A stretch of DNA of 5,681 nt, taken from contig JBEAOO010000338.1 of assembly GCA_041164825.1 (NCBI GenBank), positions 1 through 5,681 of the forward strand. Direction: 5' to 3'. The stretch comes from JBEAOO01 sp041164825. Lineage in GTDB: Bacteria > Pseudomonadota > Gammaproteobacteria > Burkholderiales > Burkholderiaceae_C. The translations under genes and the position numbers were made by a program. Positions 1 through 5,681 of this stretch are shown here, in pieces (position 1 is the stretch's first letter; the number at the start of each line of letters is the position of its first letter). The notes beneath the pieces were generated by a model. The model had not been told where the DNA came from. It saw only the letters and a program-made list of their open reading frames with translations, and did not search any database.

Positions 1-843
1 TCAACCGCGTGCCTTGCCCCACACCACCGCGGCAATGCCGCCCAACACCGCCAGCGCGGCCAGGGCCCAGCGCAGCGACATGGTTTCGCCCAGCAGCACC
101 ATGCCGCCCAGCGCCGCAAGCACCGGCACGCTGAGCTGCACGGTGGCGGCCGTGGTGGCGCGCAGCTGCGGCAGCACTGCATACCAAAGCGCGTACCCCA
201 GGCCCGAGGTGATTGCGCCCGAGGCTACGGCGCAGGCCAGGCCGGCGGCATCCCACCGCGCCTGCTGCAGCAGCACCGCGCTCATCGCCAGTGCCAGCAG
301 TGCGGCGCGCCAGAAGTTGCCGGTCGTCACCCGGGTGGGGTCGCCCGCACCGCGCCCACGCAGCGAGTACACGCCCCAGGCCACGCCCGCGCCCACCATC
401 AGCGTCGCGCCCAGCAGCGGCGGGGCCGAGGCCCCCGGCAGCATCAGTCCCAGCAAGCCGCCCATCGCCATGGCCAGCCCGGCCCATTGCCGCCCCAGCA
501 GCCGCTCGCCCGCCCACAGCCCGCGCCCGATCATGGTGGCCTGCACCGCGCCAAACAGCAGCAGCGCGCCCGTGCCCGCGCTGAGCTGCGTGTAGGCCCA
601 CGAGAAGCCCGCCGCATAAGCCAACAAGGCCAGCGCCGAGCCCCAGCTGCCGCCGCCCGCGCGGTCGGCGCGCCAACGGTGGGCAATCCACACCAGCACC
701 AGCGCGCCCGACACCAGCCGCACGCTGGTGAAGCTGGCCGCATCGATGGCCGTGTGGCGCAGCGCAATGCGGCACAGCACCGAATTGCCGGCAAAGGCGA
801 GCAGGGTGAGGGCGGTGAGCAGCGTGAGGCGCAGGCGGGTCAT
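1..843 (-). CDS. EamA-type (DMT superfamily) membrane transporter
   Basis: Complete gene of 280 residues; the ATG is at 841-843 and the TGA stop occupies bases 1-3. The protein is almost entirely hydrophobic and divides into about ten membrane segments (approximately residues 5-25, 35-56, 67-87, 89-109, 119-137, 142-161, 177-193, 199-224, 230-252 and 257-276). This is the usual ten-helix layout and length of drug/metabolite transporters built from two five-helix EamA repeats. The ninth helix carries the family-like stretch S-V-P-V-L-A-A-L-G-G followed by L-G-E at 251-253, typical of the second EamA repeat. Members move small metabolites or amino acids across the inner membrane, usually by export; the substrate cannot be read from the sequence. 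No clear Shine-Dalgarno precedes the ATG, although the start fits the first helix well. It diverges from the CHAT-hydrolase gene and shows no obvious functional link to it. Confidence 0.93.
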   Translation of the reverse strand: MTRLRLTLLTALTLLAFAGNSVLCRIALRHTAIDAASFTSVRLVSGALVLVWIAHRWRADRAGGGSWGSALALLAYAAGFSWAYTQLSAGTGALLLFGAVQATMIGRGLWAGERLLGRQWAGLAMAMGGLLGLMLPGASAPPLLGATLMVGAGVAWGVYSLRGRGAGDPTRVTTGNFWRAALLALAMSAVLLQQARWDAAGLACAVASGAITSGLGYALWYAVLPQLRATTAATVQLSVPVLAALGGMVLLGETMSLRWALAALAVLGGIAAVVWGKARG

Positions 844-905
844 GGCGTCTGGTGGAAGCAGCGTGCCGTTGAGCAGGTGCGCAAGGGCGGGCGCGGCGGT
901 CGGCC

Positions 906-911
906 GTTATA
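906..911 (-). promoter_or_regulatory. Candidate -10 box for the EamA transporter
   Basis: Read on the minus strand, these bases give TATAAC, a five-of-six match to the sigma-70 -10 consensus that stands out in such GC-rich DNA. Transcription from here would give a leader of roughly 55 bases before the transporter ATG. No good -35 lies at the normal 16-18 base distance; the nearest TTG-containing hexamer (TTGTGC) is about 23 bases upstream, so an activator or a different sigma preference may be involved. A pair of CCCGGG hexamers (912-917 and 920-925) fills the spacer. Confidence 0.4.
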
Positions 912-1040
912 CCCGGGCCCCCGGGAAGCTAGGGAGTGCACAAACCCGCCATCTGACTACGCTGTGGGCGCGGTGCTGCGCAGCGTCCGCGGGCGGCCTG
1001 TGTTCGCGCCGCGCCCACGCTGCCCCACACGGCCGCCGAC

Positions 1041-1069
1041 GAGACAACGCGATAGCCCGACGCGATAAC
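1041..1069 (+). promoter_or_regulatory. Weak candidate promoter for the CHAT-hydrolase gene
   Basis: GAGACA at 1041-1046 (four of six matches to TTGACA) and GATAAC at 1064-1069 (four of six to TATAAT) are separated by exactly 17 bases. Transcription would begin near 1076, leaving a leader of about 18 bases that just contains the AGGA motif at 1079-1082. The match is modest and rests on spacing plus position. The -10 element lies inside the second copy of the 13-bp tandem repeat. Confidence 0.33.
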
Positions 1070-1072
1070 CCG
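1047..1072 (+). repeat. 13-bp tandem direct repeat before the CHAT-hydrolase gene
   Basis: ACGCGATAGCCCG (1047-1059) is followed immediately by ACGCGATAACCCG (1060-1072), identical at 12 of 13 positions with no spacer. The array ends 21 bases before the ATG and overlaps the spacer and -10 of the candidate promoter. Two adjacent direct half-sites could form an operator; a chance slippage duplication is the alternative. Confidence 0.6.
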
Positions 1073-1078
1073 AACAAC

Positions 1079-1082
1079 AGGA
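1079..1082 (+). promoter_or_regulatory. Weak ribosome binding site of the CHAT-hydrolase gene
   Basis: AGGA lies 11 bases before the ATG at 1094, slightly farther than ideal, and is the only Shine-Dalgarno-like element near it. It supports the ATG at 1094 over the upstream in-frame ATG at 842 and GTG at 863. Those would force the protein through about 80 codons of non-protein-like sequence that also includes the likely promoter. Confidence 0.45.
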
Positions 1083-1093
1083 CGCCCCGCACC

Positions 1094-1270
1094 ATGGCCA
1101 CCTCCCGCAAGCCCGCCCGCAGCGGCAAGCCCCGCACCGCGGCACCGGTTTCCGCCGCACCAGCCGCTGCAACACCAGCCGCTGTGACGCCCGCATCCGT
1201 GGCCCCCGCCCCCAAGAAGCGCACCCCGGCGAAGCGCGCTGCCCCGTTGCGGCCCAGCGCCGCAGCGGCG
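1094..1270 (+). other. N-terminal basic low-complexity tail (residues 1-59)
   Basis: This segment is almost only Ala, Pro, Lys, Arg, Ser and Thr, with basic clusters such as S-R-K-P-A-R-S-G-K-P-R and K-K-R-T-P-A-K-R. It looks like the tails of bacterial histone-H1-like proteins and is very likely disordered. It may contact nucleic acid or acidic membrane surfaces, but no folded domain or signal peptide is visible. Confidence 0.7.
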
Positions 1271-4200
1271 CTGCCAACGCTGGAATCGCCCGGGCTGGCC
1301 CCGGTGGACCTGGCGCCTGCTGCGCCGCATCTGGCCGAGCCCGCCAAGCTGCTGCGCATCCAACTCCCCGGCGCGCTCACCCGCGGCGCGGCACCCGCGC
1401 TGCCTGGCGCAGCGGGCTTGCCCGCCGGCAGCACCCACCGCCGGGTGGCGCTGGGCGCCGTGGGCCCGGCCAAGCGCGATGGCGCCGCCGCCAGCCCGCA
1501 GGCCGTGACGCTCGATGTGGCCGCCGACGAGGTGGTGAAGGTGGAGCTGGCCGATGGCCTGGTGTGGTGGACCCGCGCGGACGACCTGCTGCGCGAGCAC
1601 GGCCAAGCCCCGGTGGCGGGCGCGGCGGGTCAACGCGGCCAGCGCAGCGGTGCAGCTGCGGCGGCCGATGGCGTGTGGACCGTGTCCACCGGCCTGAACC
1701 CCGCCAGCAGCGGCGCCCCGGCGCAGCGCGGTCTGGCCAACGTGGCGATCTCGGCCTTGGAGTTTTTCGGCGTTGATGTGAGTGGCGCCGCCGCGCGCCA
1801 GTTGGGCGCCGTGCTCGACAAAAAGCGCCTCGGCCGCACGCCCGGCCTCTACCGCGTCGGCCTGGACGACGGCAGCACGGCGATGACGCTGCTGCCCGAG
1901 GGCGAGCTGCTGCCCGCCGGTGATGCCCCCGTGCTGGTGTTTCTGCACGGCACGATGTCGAGCTTTGACGGCAGCTTTGGCGCCCTGCGCGCCACGGCCG
2001 GCGCCAACGCCAAGGGTGCGACGGCCGACGAACTGCAAGCCGCCGCCCAAGCCCGCGCCGCGCTGCGCGAGGCCTACGGCGCGCGCATCTACGCGCTCGA
2101 ACACTTCACCCTCACCCAAAGCCCGGTGGCCAATGCGCTGGCCTTGGCCCAGCGCCTGCCCCATGGCGTCCGCGTTCACCTCGTGTCGCACTCGCGCGGC
2201 GGCCTGGTGGGCGAGCTGCTGTGCCTGGCGCAGCGCGACACCACCACGGGCGATCCGGTGCGCGATGCGCTCGCCGCCGGCCTGTTTGCGCGCGGCCAAA
2301 TCAACGAAGCCCCGGCCGGTTTGCGGGCGCTGGGCAAGCCCGACGCCGACGCCCTGCGCAGCGACTACGCCAACGACGAGCGCGACCTCGACCTGTTGCT
2401 CCAGGCGCTCGACACCGCCGCCCCGCGCATCGAGCGCTACATCCGCGTGGCCTGCCCGGCGCGCGGCACCACGCTGGCCTCGGGCCGGCTCGACCGCTGG
2501 TTGTCGGTGCTGGGCGCGCTGGCGCCCGAAGGTTTCATCGGCGACACGCTCGACTTCCTGCTCAAGGTGGTGAAGGAGCGCACCGACCCGCGCGCCTTGC
2601 CCGGCATCGAAGCCATGATGCCCGCCTCGCCGCTGACCCAGCTGCTGCGCTGGCCCACGCTGCGCACCGCGGCGGACCTGAGCGCCATCACGGGCGATCT
2701 GGCGCCCGACCGCCGCTGGGCCCAGCTCAAGCTGCTGGCGCTCGACTGGTTTTACAGCGCCGACCACGACCTCGTGGTCAACACCGGCTCCATGGCCGGC
2801 GGCATCACGCGGCTGCCTGGCAAGGCGCGCTTCAAGCTGGCGCGCGGCCCGCTGGTGCAGCACTTCCGCTACTTCACCAACCCCGATTCACTGGGCTGGC
2901 TGGTGCAAGGCCTGCGCCGCCCCGAGGGCGCCACGGCCGGCTACCTGCCCATTGAGCTGGCGGTGCAAGCCGAGCCGCGCGCCCGCGCCGCACTGCGCAG
3001 CAGCCGCGACGGCAGCGACCGCAAGGCCGTGGCCATCCTCGTGCCCGGCACCATGGGCAGCGGCCTGCGGGTGAACGACAGCGGCGTCTGGCTGCGCTAC
3101 GGCCCGCTGGCCTTTGGCGGCCTGGGCAAGATCGCCATCGAGGCCCAGGGCGTGGAGCCCGATGGCCTGGTGGACGACTTCTACGCGCCACTGCTGGAGT
3201 ACCTCGCCCCCACCCACCGCCTGCACAGCGTGGCCTACGACTGGCGGCAATCGGTGCGCGTGGCTGCGCAGCTCTTGCGCGCCAAGCTCGAAGACGCGCT
3301 GACCGACGCCGAGCAGCGCAAGGTGCCGCTGCGCATCGTCGCCCACTCGATGGGCGGGCTGGTGACGCGCGCGATGATCGCCGACCCCGACGGTGCCCGC
3401 GCCTGGAAGCGCCTGCAAGCGCTGCCCGGCAGCCGCTTGCTGATGCTCGGCACACCCAACGCCGGCTCGCACGAGGCCGTGCGCTGGCTCACCGGCTTCA
3501 ACCCCACCGAGCGCAAGCTCGCGCTGCTCGACCTCACCCGCGGTACCAACGCCGTCATCGACATCGTGCGCCGCTACCCCGGCCTGGCCGAGCTGCTGCC
3601 CTTCGGCCACCTGGCCGGCGAGCGCGACTATGCCGACCCGGGCCTGTGGACCGACCTGCGCGAGCGCCTCGAAGCCAGTTTCCCGCCTGCCGGGCCCGAC
3701 GCCCTCAGCCCCGCCCGCGAGACCTGGCGCCTGCTCACCGCTCAGCCCGATCTCTCGCCCGAACACGTCGTCTACGTGGCCGGCCACCAGCCCGCCACCG
3801 TCATCGACTACCAGCTCACCGCCGACCCGCTGGCCGAGACCTGGCAGCCGCCCAAGTTGGAGTTCATCGCCACGCCCGATGGCGACGGCACCGTGGCCTG
3901 GGCCTCGGGCCGCCTGCCCGGCATCGCCATGTACCGCGCGCCCGACGTGGCGCACGACGAACTCTGCGCCGCCACCGACGACCCCAACGTCTTCCGCGGC
4001 TACCTGGAGCTGCTGGAAACCGGCCAAACCAGCCGCCTGCCCAGCTTGGTGTTGCCCGCCCAGCGTGGCCGGGCCGGTGCGCTGGCCGACGACCGCAGCC
4101 GCCAGTTCGTGCTGGTCGAGCCACCGCAGTCCGACTTCGCGCCCGACGAGGCCAGCCTGCGCGGCCTCAGCCTGGGCCCGGGCATCCGCCGGAAGGCCAA

Positions 4201-5681
4201 ACCGGTGGCCGTGGACGCGGCCAGCTCGGCCCCGCCGGTGCTGCGCATCACCATCGCCAACGGCAACCTGAAGTTCATCCAGCAGCCGCTGCTGCTCGGC
4301 CACTACGCCTCCAGCCAGCTCACCGGCACCGAGAAGGTGGTCGACACGCTGATCGGCCAGGCCATGTCGCAAGCCCTCGCCTGCGGCCTGTACCCCGAAG
4401 CACCCGGCACACACCAGATTTTTGAAAACCGCGCCGAGGCCACGCTCACCGCGCAGCAGCTGCCGCGCCCGGCGCAAGTCATCGTGGCCGGCCTGGGCAG
4501 CGAGGGCCAGCTGCGCCTGCCTGCCTTGTGCAACACCGTGCGCCAGGCCGTGATTGCGCTGGCCCAGCGCCACCACGACGCCGGCCTCACCGCGCCCATC
4601 GAGCTGGCCGCCACGCTGCTCGGCAGCGGGGGCCAAGGCATCTCGGCCGGCACGTCCGCCCAAGCCATCGCGCTCGGCGTGCGCGAGGCCAACCAGCGCT
4701 TGGCCGAGGCCAACGCGCGCCTTCTCGGCAACGGCAGCAACGCCGGCAACGGCAGCGAGCCCGGCAACCCGCGCGCCGCCTGGCCGCTGGTGGGCCACAT
4801 CCATCTGGTCGAGCTCTACCTCGACCGCGCCGCCGAGGCCTGGCAAGGCCTGCACCCGCTGGCCGAGGGCGAGCCCAGCGCCTTCGCGCTTGCGCCCCAG
4901 GTGCAATCGCTGCTCGGCGCGCGCCGCCGGCCGTCCGACCCCAACTACCGCGGCAGCAACTACGACAGCATCACCGTGCGCACCGTCGATGAAGTGTTGC
5001 CCGCGCCCGTGGGCGACGACCTCGACGCGGCCGACGGCGGCGACGCCAGCGCGCCCGCCGTGGCCCCCGGCATGCGCCGCCGCCGCTCCATCGCCTACTC
5101 GCTCGACACCCGCCGCGCCCGCACCGAAGTCAGCGCCCAGCGCACCCAGGCCAAGCTGCTGCGCTCGCTGATCCGCGAGGCCTCCAACCACGACGCCACC
5201 GACCCCAGCATCGGCCGCACGCTCTGGCAGCTGCTCATCCCGCCCGAGATCGAGGCCTTTTTGGGGGGCGACGCCGAGCAGCCCGGCGCCCGCGCCAACG
5301 ACCTCGTCATGCAGCTCGACGACGGCACCGCCGGCATCCCCTGGGAGCTGCTCGACAGCCGCGGTGTTGACGCCCCCGACCGCAAACCCTGGGCGCTCCG
5401 CACCCGCTTGCTGCGCCGGCTCGACATCGCCACCCACGGCGCCCCCGTGCGCGACGCGCGCGGTGACGACCCGCTGCTCGTCATCGGCGAGCCGCTGGTG
5501 GACGCCGCGCTCTACGGCCCGCTGCCCGGTGCCTACAACGAGGCCAAGGCCGTGCAGCAGCTGCTGGATGACGCGCTGGGCGCGGGCTCGGGCGCCGTGC
5601 GCGCGCTCATCGGCACGGCCCCGGGCACCGGCCCGCAGGCGCGCGAGGTCATCACCACCTTGTTCGAGCGCGACTGGCGCG
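1094..5681 (+). CDS. Giant tandem alpha/beta-hydrolase and CHAT protease fusion protein (3'-partial)
   Basis: I translated this frame line by line from the ATG at 1094: 1529 codons with no stop, running off the right edge, so the C-terminus is missing. Module order, in residues: basic disordered tail (1-59); beta-rich lead-in (about 85-276, including a V-K-V-E-L-A-D-G-L-V-W-W stretch); first alpha/beta hydrolase (about 277-600, Ser367); LCAT-like hydrolase (about 645-985, Ser752, Asp931, His954); unidentified module (about 1047-1256); acidic then Arg-rich linker (about 1305-1335); CHAT protease domain from about 1377. There is no signal peptide or membrane helix, so it is probably cytosolic. 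The two hydrolases suggest lipase, esterase or acyltransferase activity, and the CHAT domain suggests caspase-like proteolysis. It stands alone and divergent from the transporter; any partner gene would lie to the right. The physiological role is unknown; a conflict or regulated-death effector is an inference from CHAT relatives. Confidence 0.88.
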   Translation, partial: MATSRKPARSGKPRTAAPVSAAPAAATPAAVTPASVAPAPKKRTPAKRAAPLRPSAAAALPTLESPGLAPVDLAPAAPHLAEPAKLLRIQLPGALTRGAAPALPGAAGLPAGSTHRRVALGAVGPAKRDGAAASPQAVTLDVAADEVVKVELADGLVWWTRADDLLREHGQAPVAGAAGQRGQRSGAAAAADGVWTVSTGLNPASSGAPAQRGLANVAISALEFFGVDVSGAAARQLGAVLDKKRLGRTPGLYRVGLDDGSTAMTLLPEGELLPAGDAPVLVFLHGTMSSFDGSFGALRATAGANAKGATADELQAAAQARAALREAYGARIYALEHFTLTQSPVANALALAQRLPHGVRVHLVSHSRGGLVGELLCLAQRDTTTGDPVRDALAAGLFARGQINEAPAGLRALGKPDADALRSDYANDERDLDLLLQALDTAAPRIERYIRVACPARGTTLASGRLDRWLSVLGALAPEGFIGDTLDFLLKVVKERTDPRALPGIEAMMPASPLTQLLRWPTLRTAADLSAITGDLAPDRRWAQLKLLALDWFYSADHDLVVNTGSMAGGITRLPGKARFKLARGPLVQHFRYFTNPDSLGWLVQGLRRPEGATAGYLPIELAVQAEPRARAALRSSRDGSDRKAVAILVPGTMGSGLRVNDSGVWLRYGPLAFGGLGKIAIEAQGVEPDGLVDDFYAPLLEYLAPTHRLHSVAYDWRQSVRVAAQLLRAKLEDALTDAEQRKVPLRIVAHSMGGLVTRAMIADPDGARAWKRLQALPGSRLLMLGTPNAGSHEAVRWLTGFNPTERKLALLDLTRGTNAVIDIVRRYPGLAELLPFGHLAGERDYADPGLWTDLRERLEASFPPAGPDALSPARETWRLLTAQPDLSPEHVVYVAGHQPATVIDYQLTADPLAETWQPPKLEFIATPDGDGTVAWASGRLPGIAMYRAPDVAHDELCAATDDPNVFRGYLELLETGQTSRLPSLVLPAQRGRAGALADDRSRQFVLVEPPQSDFAPDEASLRGLSLGPGIRRKAKPVAVDAASSAPPVLRITIANGNLKFIQQPLLLGHYASSQLTGTEKVVDTLIGQAMSQALACGLYPEAPGTHQIFENRAEATLTAQQLPRPAQVIVAGLGSEGQLRLPALCNTVRQAVIALAQRHHDAGLTAPIELAATLLGSGGQGISAGTSAQAIALGVREANQRLAEANARLLGNGSNAGNGSEPGNPRAAWPLVGHIHLVELYLDRAAEAWQGLHPLAEGEPSAFALAPQVQSLLGARRRPSDPNYRGSNYDSITVRTVDEVLPAPVGDDLDAADGGDASAPAVAPGMRRRRSIAYSLDTRRARTEVSAQRTQAKLLRSLIREASNHDATDPSIGRTLWQLLIPPEIEAFLGGDAEQPGARANDLVMQLDDGTAGIPWELLDSRGVDAPDRKPWALRTRLLRRLDIATHGAPVRDARGDDPLLVIGEPLVDAALYGPLPGAYNEAKAVQQLLDDALGAGSGAVRALIGTAPGTGPQAREVITTLFERDWR
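1922..2893 (+). other. First alpha/beta hydrolase domain, DUF7379-like (residues ~277-600)
   Basis: A hydrophobic strand ends in L-H-G-T-M (284-288), the usual oxyanion-hole turn. About 80 residues on comes the nucleophile elbow V-S-H-S-R-G-G-L with Ser367; the normal first Gly of G-x-S-x-G is Ser here. A-C-P-A-R-G-T-T-L (454-461) is the counterpart of the L-G-T-P-N-x-G segment that follows the elbow in related lipases. D-L-V-V-N-T (559-564) offers Asp559 as the acid and Q-H-F-R-Y-F (589-594) offers His590 as the base. The nucleophile is clear; the acid and base are assigned by order and spacing. The DUF7379 label is from memory of similar CHAT proteins, not from a search. Confidence 0.7.
3026..4048 (+). 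other. Second alpha/beta hydrolase domain, LCAT-like (residues ~645-985)
   Basis: The order of motifs matches lecithin:cholesterol acyltransferase-type hydrolases. V-P-G-T-M-G-S-G-L (650-658) is the oxyanion region, Y-D-W-R (715-718) the usual motif before the elbow, and V-A-H-S-M-G-G-L (749-756) carries nucleophile Ser752. L-G-T-P-N-A-G-S (785-792) follows. G-D-G-T-V (930-934) provides Asp931, and D-V-A-H-D-E-L (951-957) provides His954. All three catalytic positions look intact. LCAT relatives act as phospholipases or acyltransferases on glycerophospholipids; the actual substrate is unknown. Without a signal peptide, the domain would meet the membrane from the cytosolic side. Confidence 0.85.
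4232..4861 (+). other. Module of unknown function between hydrolase and CHAT domain (residues ~1047-1256)
   Basis: I do not recognise this domain with confidence. It begins with a beta strand pair (V-L-R-I-T-I-A-N-G-N-L), then L-L-L-G-H-Y (1066-1071), T-G-T-E-K-V-V-D, and G-L-Y-P-E (1099-1103). A second half starts at V-I-V-A-G-L-G-S-E-G (1129-1138) and runs into alternating strands and helices, ending in H-L-V-E-L-Y-L-D-R-A (1237-1246). The G-L-G-S-E-G strand-turn followed by a helix is Rossmann- or macro-like and loosely recalls the N-terminal domain of M17 leucine aminopeptidases. A sensor or ligand-binding role is possible but unproven. Confidence 0.45.
4727..4768 (+). repeat. Short coding repeat making a Gly/Asn hexapeptide linker
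   Basis: GGCAACGGCAGC occurs at 4727-4738 and again at 4745-4756, an 18-base period, with GGCAAC starting a third unit at 4763. The protein reads G-N-G-S-N-A, G-N-G-S-E-P, G-N (residues 1212-1225). It follows a charged helix (about 1196-1211) and looks like a flexible loop inside the unidentified module, probably made by local slippage. Confidence 0.6.
5222..5681 (+). other. CHAT (caspase-like) protease domain, N-terminal part only (residues ~1377-1529)
   Basis: L-W-Q-L-L-I-P-P-E-I-E (1377-1387) leads to the hallmark G-I-P-W-E-L-L (1414-1420) of CHAT peptidases. Then come P-L-L-V-I-G-E-P (1460-1467) and L-P-G-A-Y-N-E-A-K-A-V-Q-Q-L-L (1477-1491), the usual strand and helix ahead of the catalytic half. 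The last residues, F-E-R-D-W-R, are where family members enter the strand that carries the catalytic His; neither His nor Cys is within the window. Activity therefore cannot be judged. CHAT is the clan CD fold related to caspases and separase. Confidence 0.82.

Larger units (their letters stand above)
844..1093. promoter_or_regulatory. Divergent intergenic control region
   Basis: These 250 bases separate the start codons of two genes transcribed away from each other, so both promoters must lie here unless a start is misplaced. The stretch is less protein-like than its flanks. It contains the most A/T-rich short patches of the window (around 906-911 and 926-959) and a tandem 13-bp repeat near the right gene. 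I see no RNA gene, inverted repeat with a T tract, or mobile element end. Confidence 0.7.

Noticed and set aside
14..595. Plus-strand open frame opposite the transporter
   Set aside because: Ser/Pro/Ala-rich translation without motifs, lying over a clearly recognisable EamA transporter on the other strand.
912..925. Intrinsic terminator or attenuator hairpin at the CCCGGG pair
   Set aside because: The loop would be only 2-4 bases, no T tract follows on either strand, and the site lies between divergent starts where no terminator is needed.
842..1093. Upstream in-frame start (ATG at 842 or GTG at 863) extending the CHAT-hydrolase protein by up to 84 residues
   Set aside because: The frame is open, but the extension reads like intergenic sequence (Arg/Cys-rich, no structure), overlaps both candidate promoters, and has no ribosome binding site.
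929..2863. Long open frame of 644 codons on the minus strand
   Set aside because: It lies antisense to the recognised hydrolase gene. Its translation is a monotonous Gln/His/Arg/Gly/Ala mix with no domain motif, as expected when GC-rich codons suppress stops on the opposite strand.
2888..5437. Long open frame of 849 codons on the minus strand
   Set aside because: Its length is striking, but it mirrors the plus-strand gene that carries the LCAT and CHAT motifs. The translation is Gly/Val/Ala/Gln/His-rich without recognisable folds, so I treat it as a compositional shadow.
1094..5681. A frameshift or split into several genes, suggested by the many medium plus-strand open frames within this span
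   Set aside because: Line-by-line translation of the frame from 1094 gives no stop to the edge, and domain motifs follow in the right order in that one frame. The other frames show no domain motifs.
1..5681. Mobile element ends, CRISPR array, tRNA or rRNA
   Set aside because: No terminal inverted repeats, transposase or integrase motifs, regularly spaced repeats, or tRNA-like cloverleaf were seen on either strand.

Overview
This is a chromosome-like, very GC-rich stretch (about 70% G+C or more by eye, with G or C at nearly every third codon position). It carries two divergently transcribed genes separated by a 250-base intergenic region. Base composition and protein style suggest a high-GC betaproteobacterium, possibly Comamonadaceae. 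That placement is an impression, because the window holds no marker gene.

Bases 1-843 (minus strand) hold a complete DMT-superfamily (EamA-type) membrane transporter of 280 residues, whose stop codon lies exactly at the window edge. Bases 844-1093 hold the divergent control region. It contains a TATAAC -10-like box facing the transporter, a weak -35/-10 pair facing the large gene, and a 13-bp tandem direct repeat that overlaps the second promoter candidate just ahead of a weak Shine-Dalgarno sequence.

Bases 1094-5681 (plus strand) are one uninterrupted reading frame of 1529 codons that runs off the right end, with no frameshift or in-frame stop. I read it as a giant multi-enzyme protein. In order it has a basic Ala/Pro/Lys/Arg tail; a beta-rich lead-in and a first alpha/beta hydrolase (nucleophile elbow S-H-S-R-G-G, DUF7379-like); a second alpha/beta hydrolase of the LCAT type (A-H-S-M-G-G, later G-D-G-T-V and V-A-H-D-E-L); a module of unknown function; an acidic then arginine-rich linker; and the N-terminal part of a CHAT (caspase-like) protease domain with its I-P-W-E-L-L motif. 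The window stops just before the expected catalytic His and Cys of the protease.

The two genes have no evident functional link; they only share an upstream region. The interest lies in the large protein, which joins two potential lipases or esterases and a caspase-like protease in one polypeptide. By analogy with CHAT proteins in bacterial conflict and cell-death systems, it could be a self-contained signal-activated effector. That role is inference; the window shows the architecture but neither the trigger nor the target.
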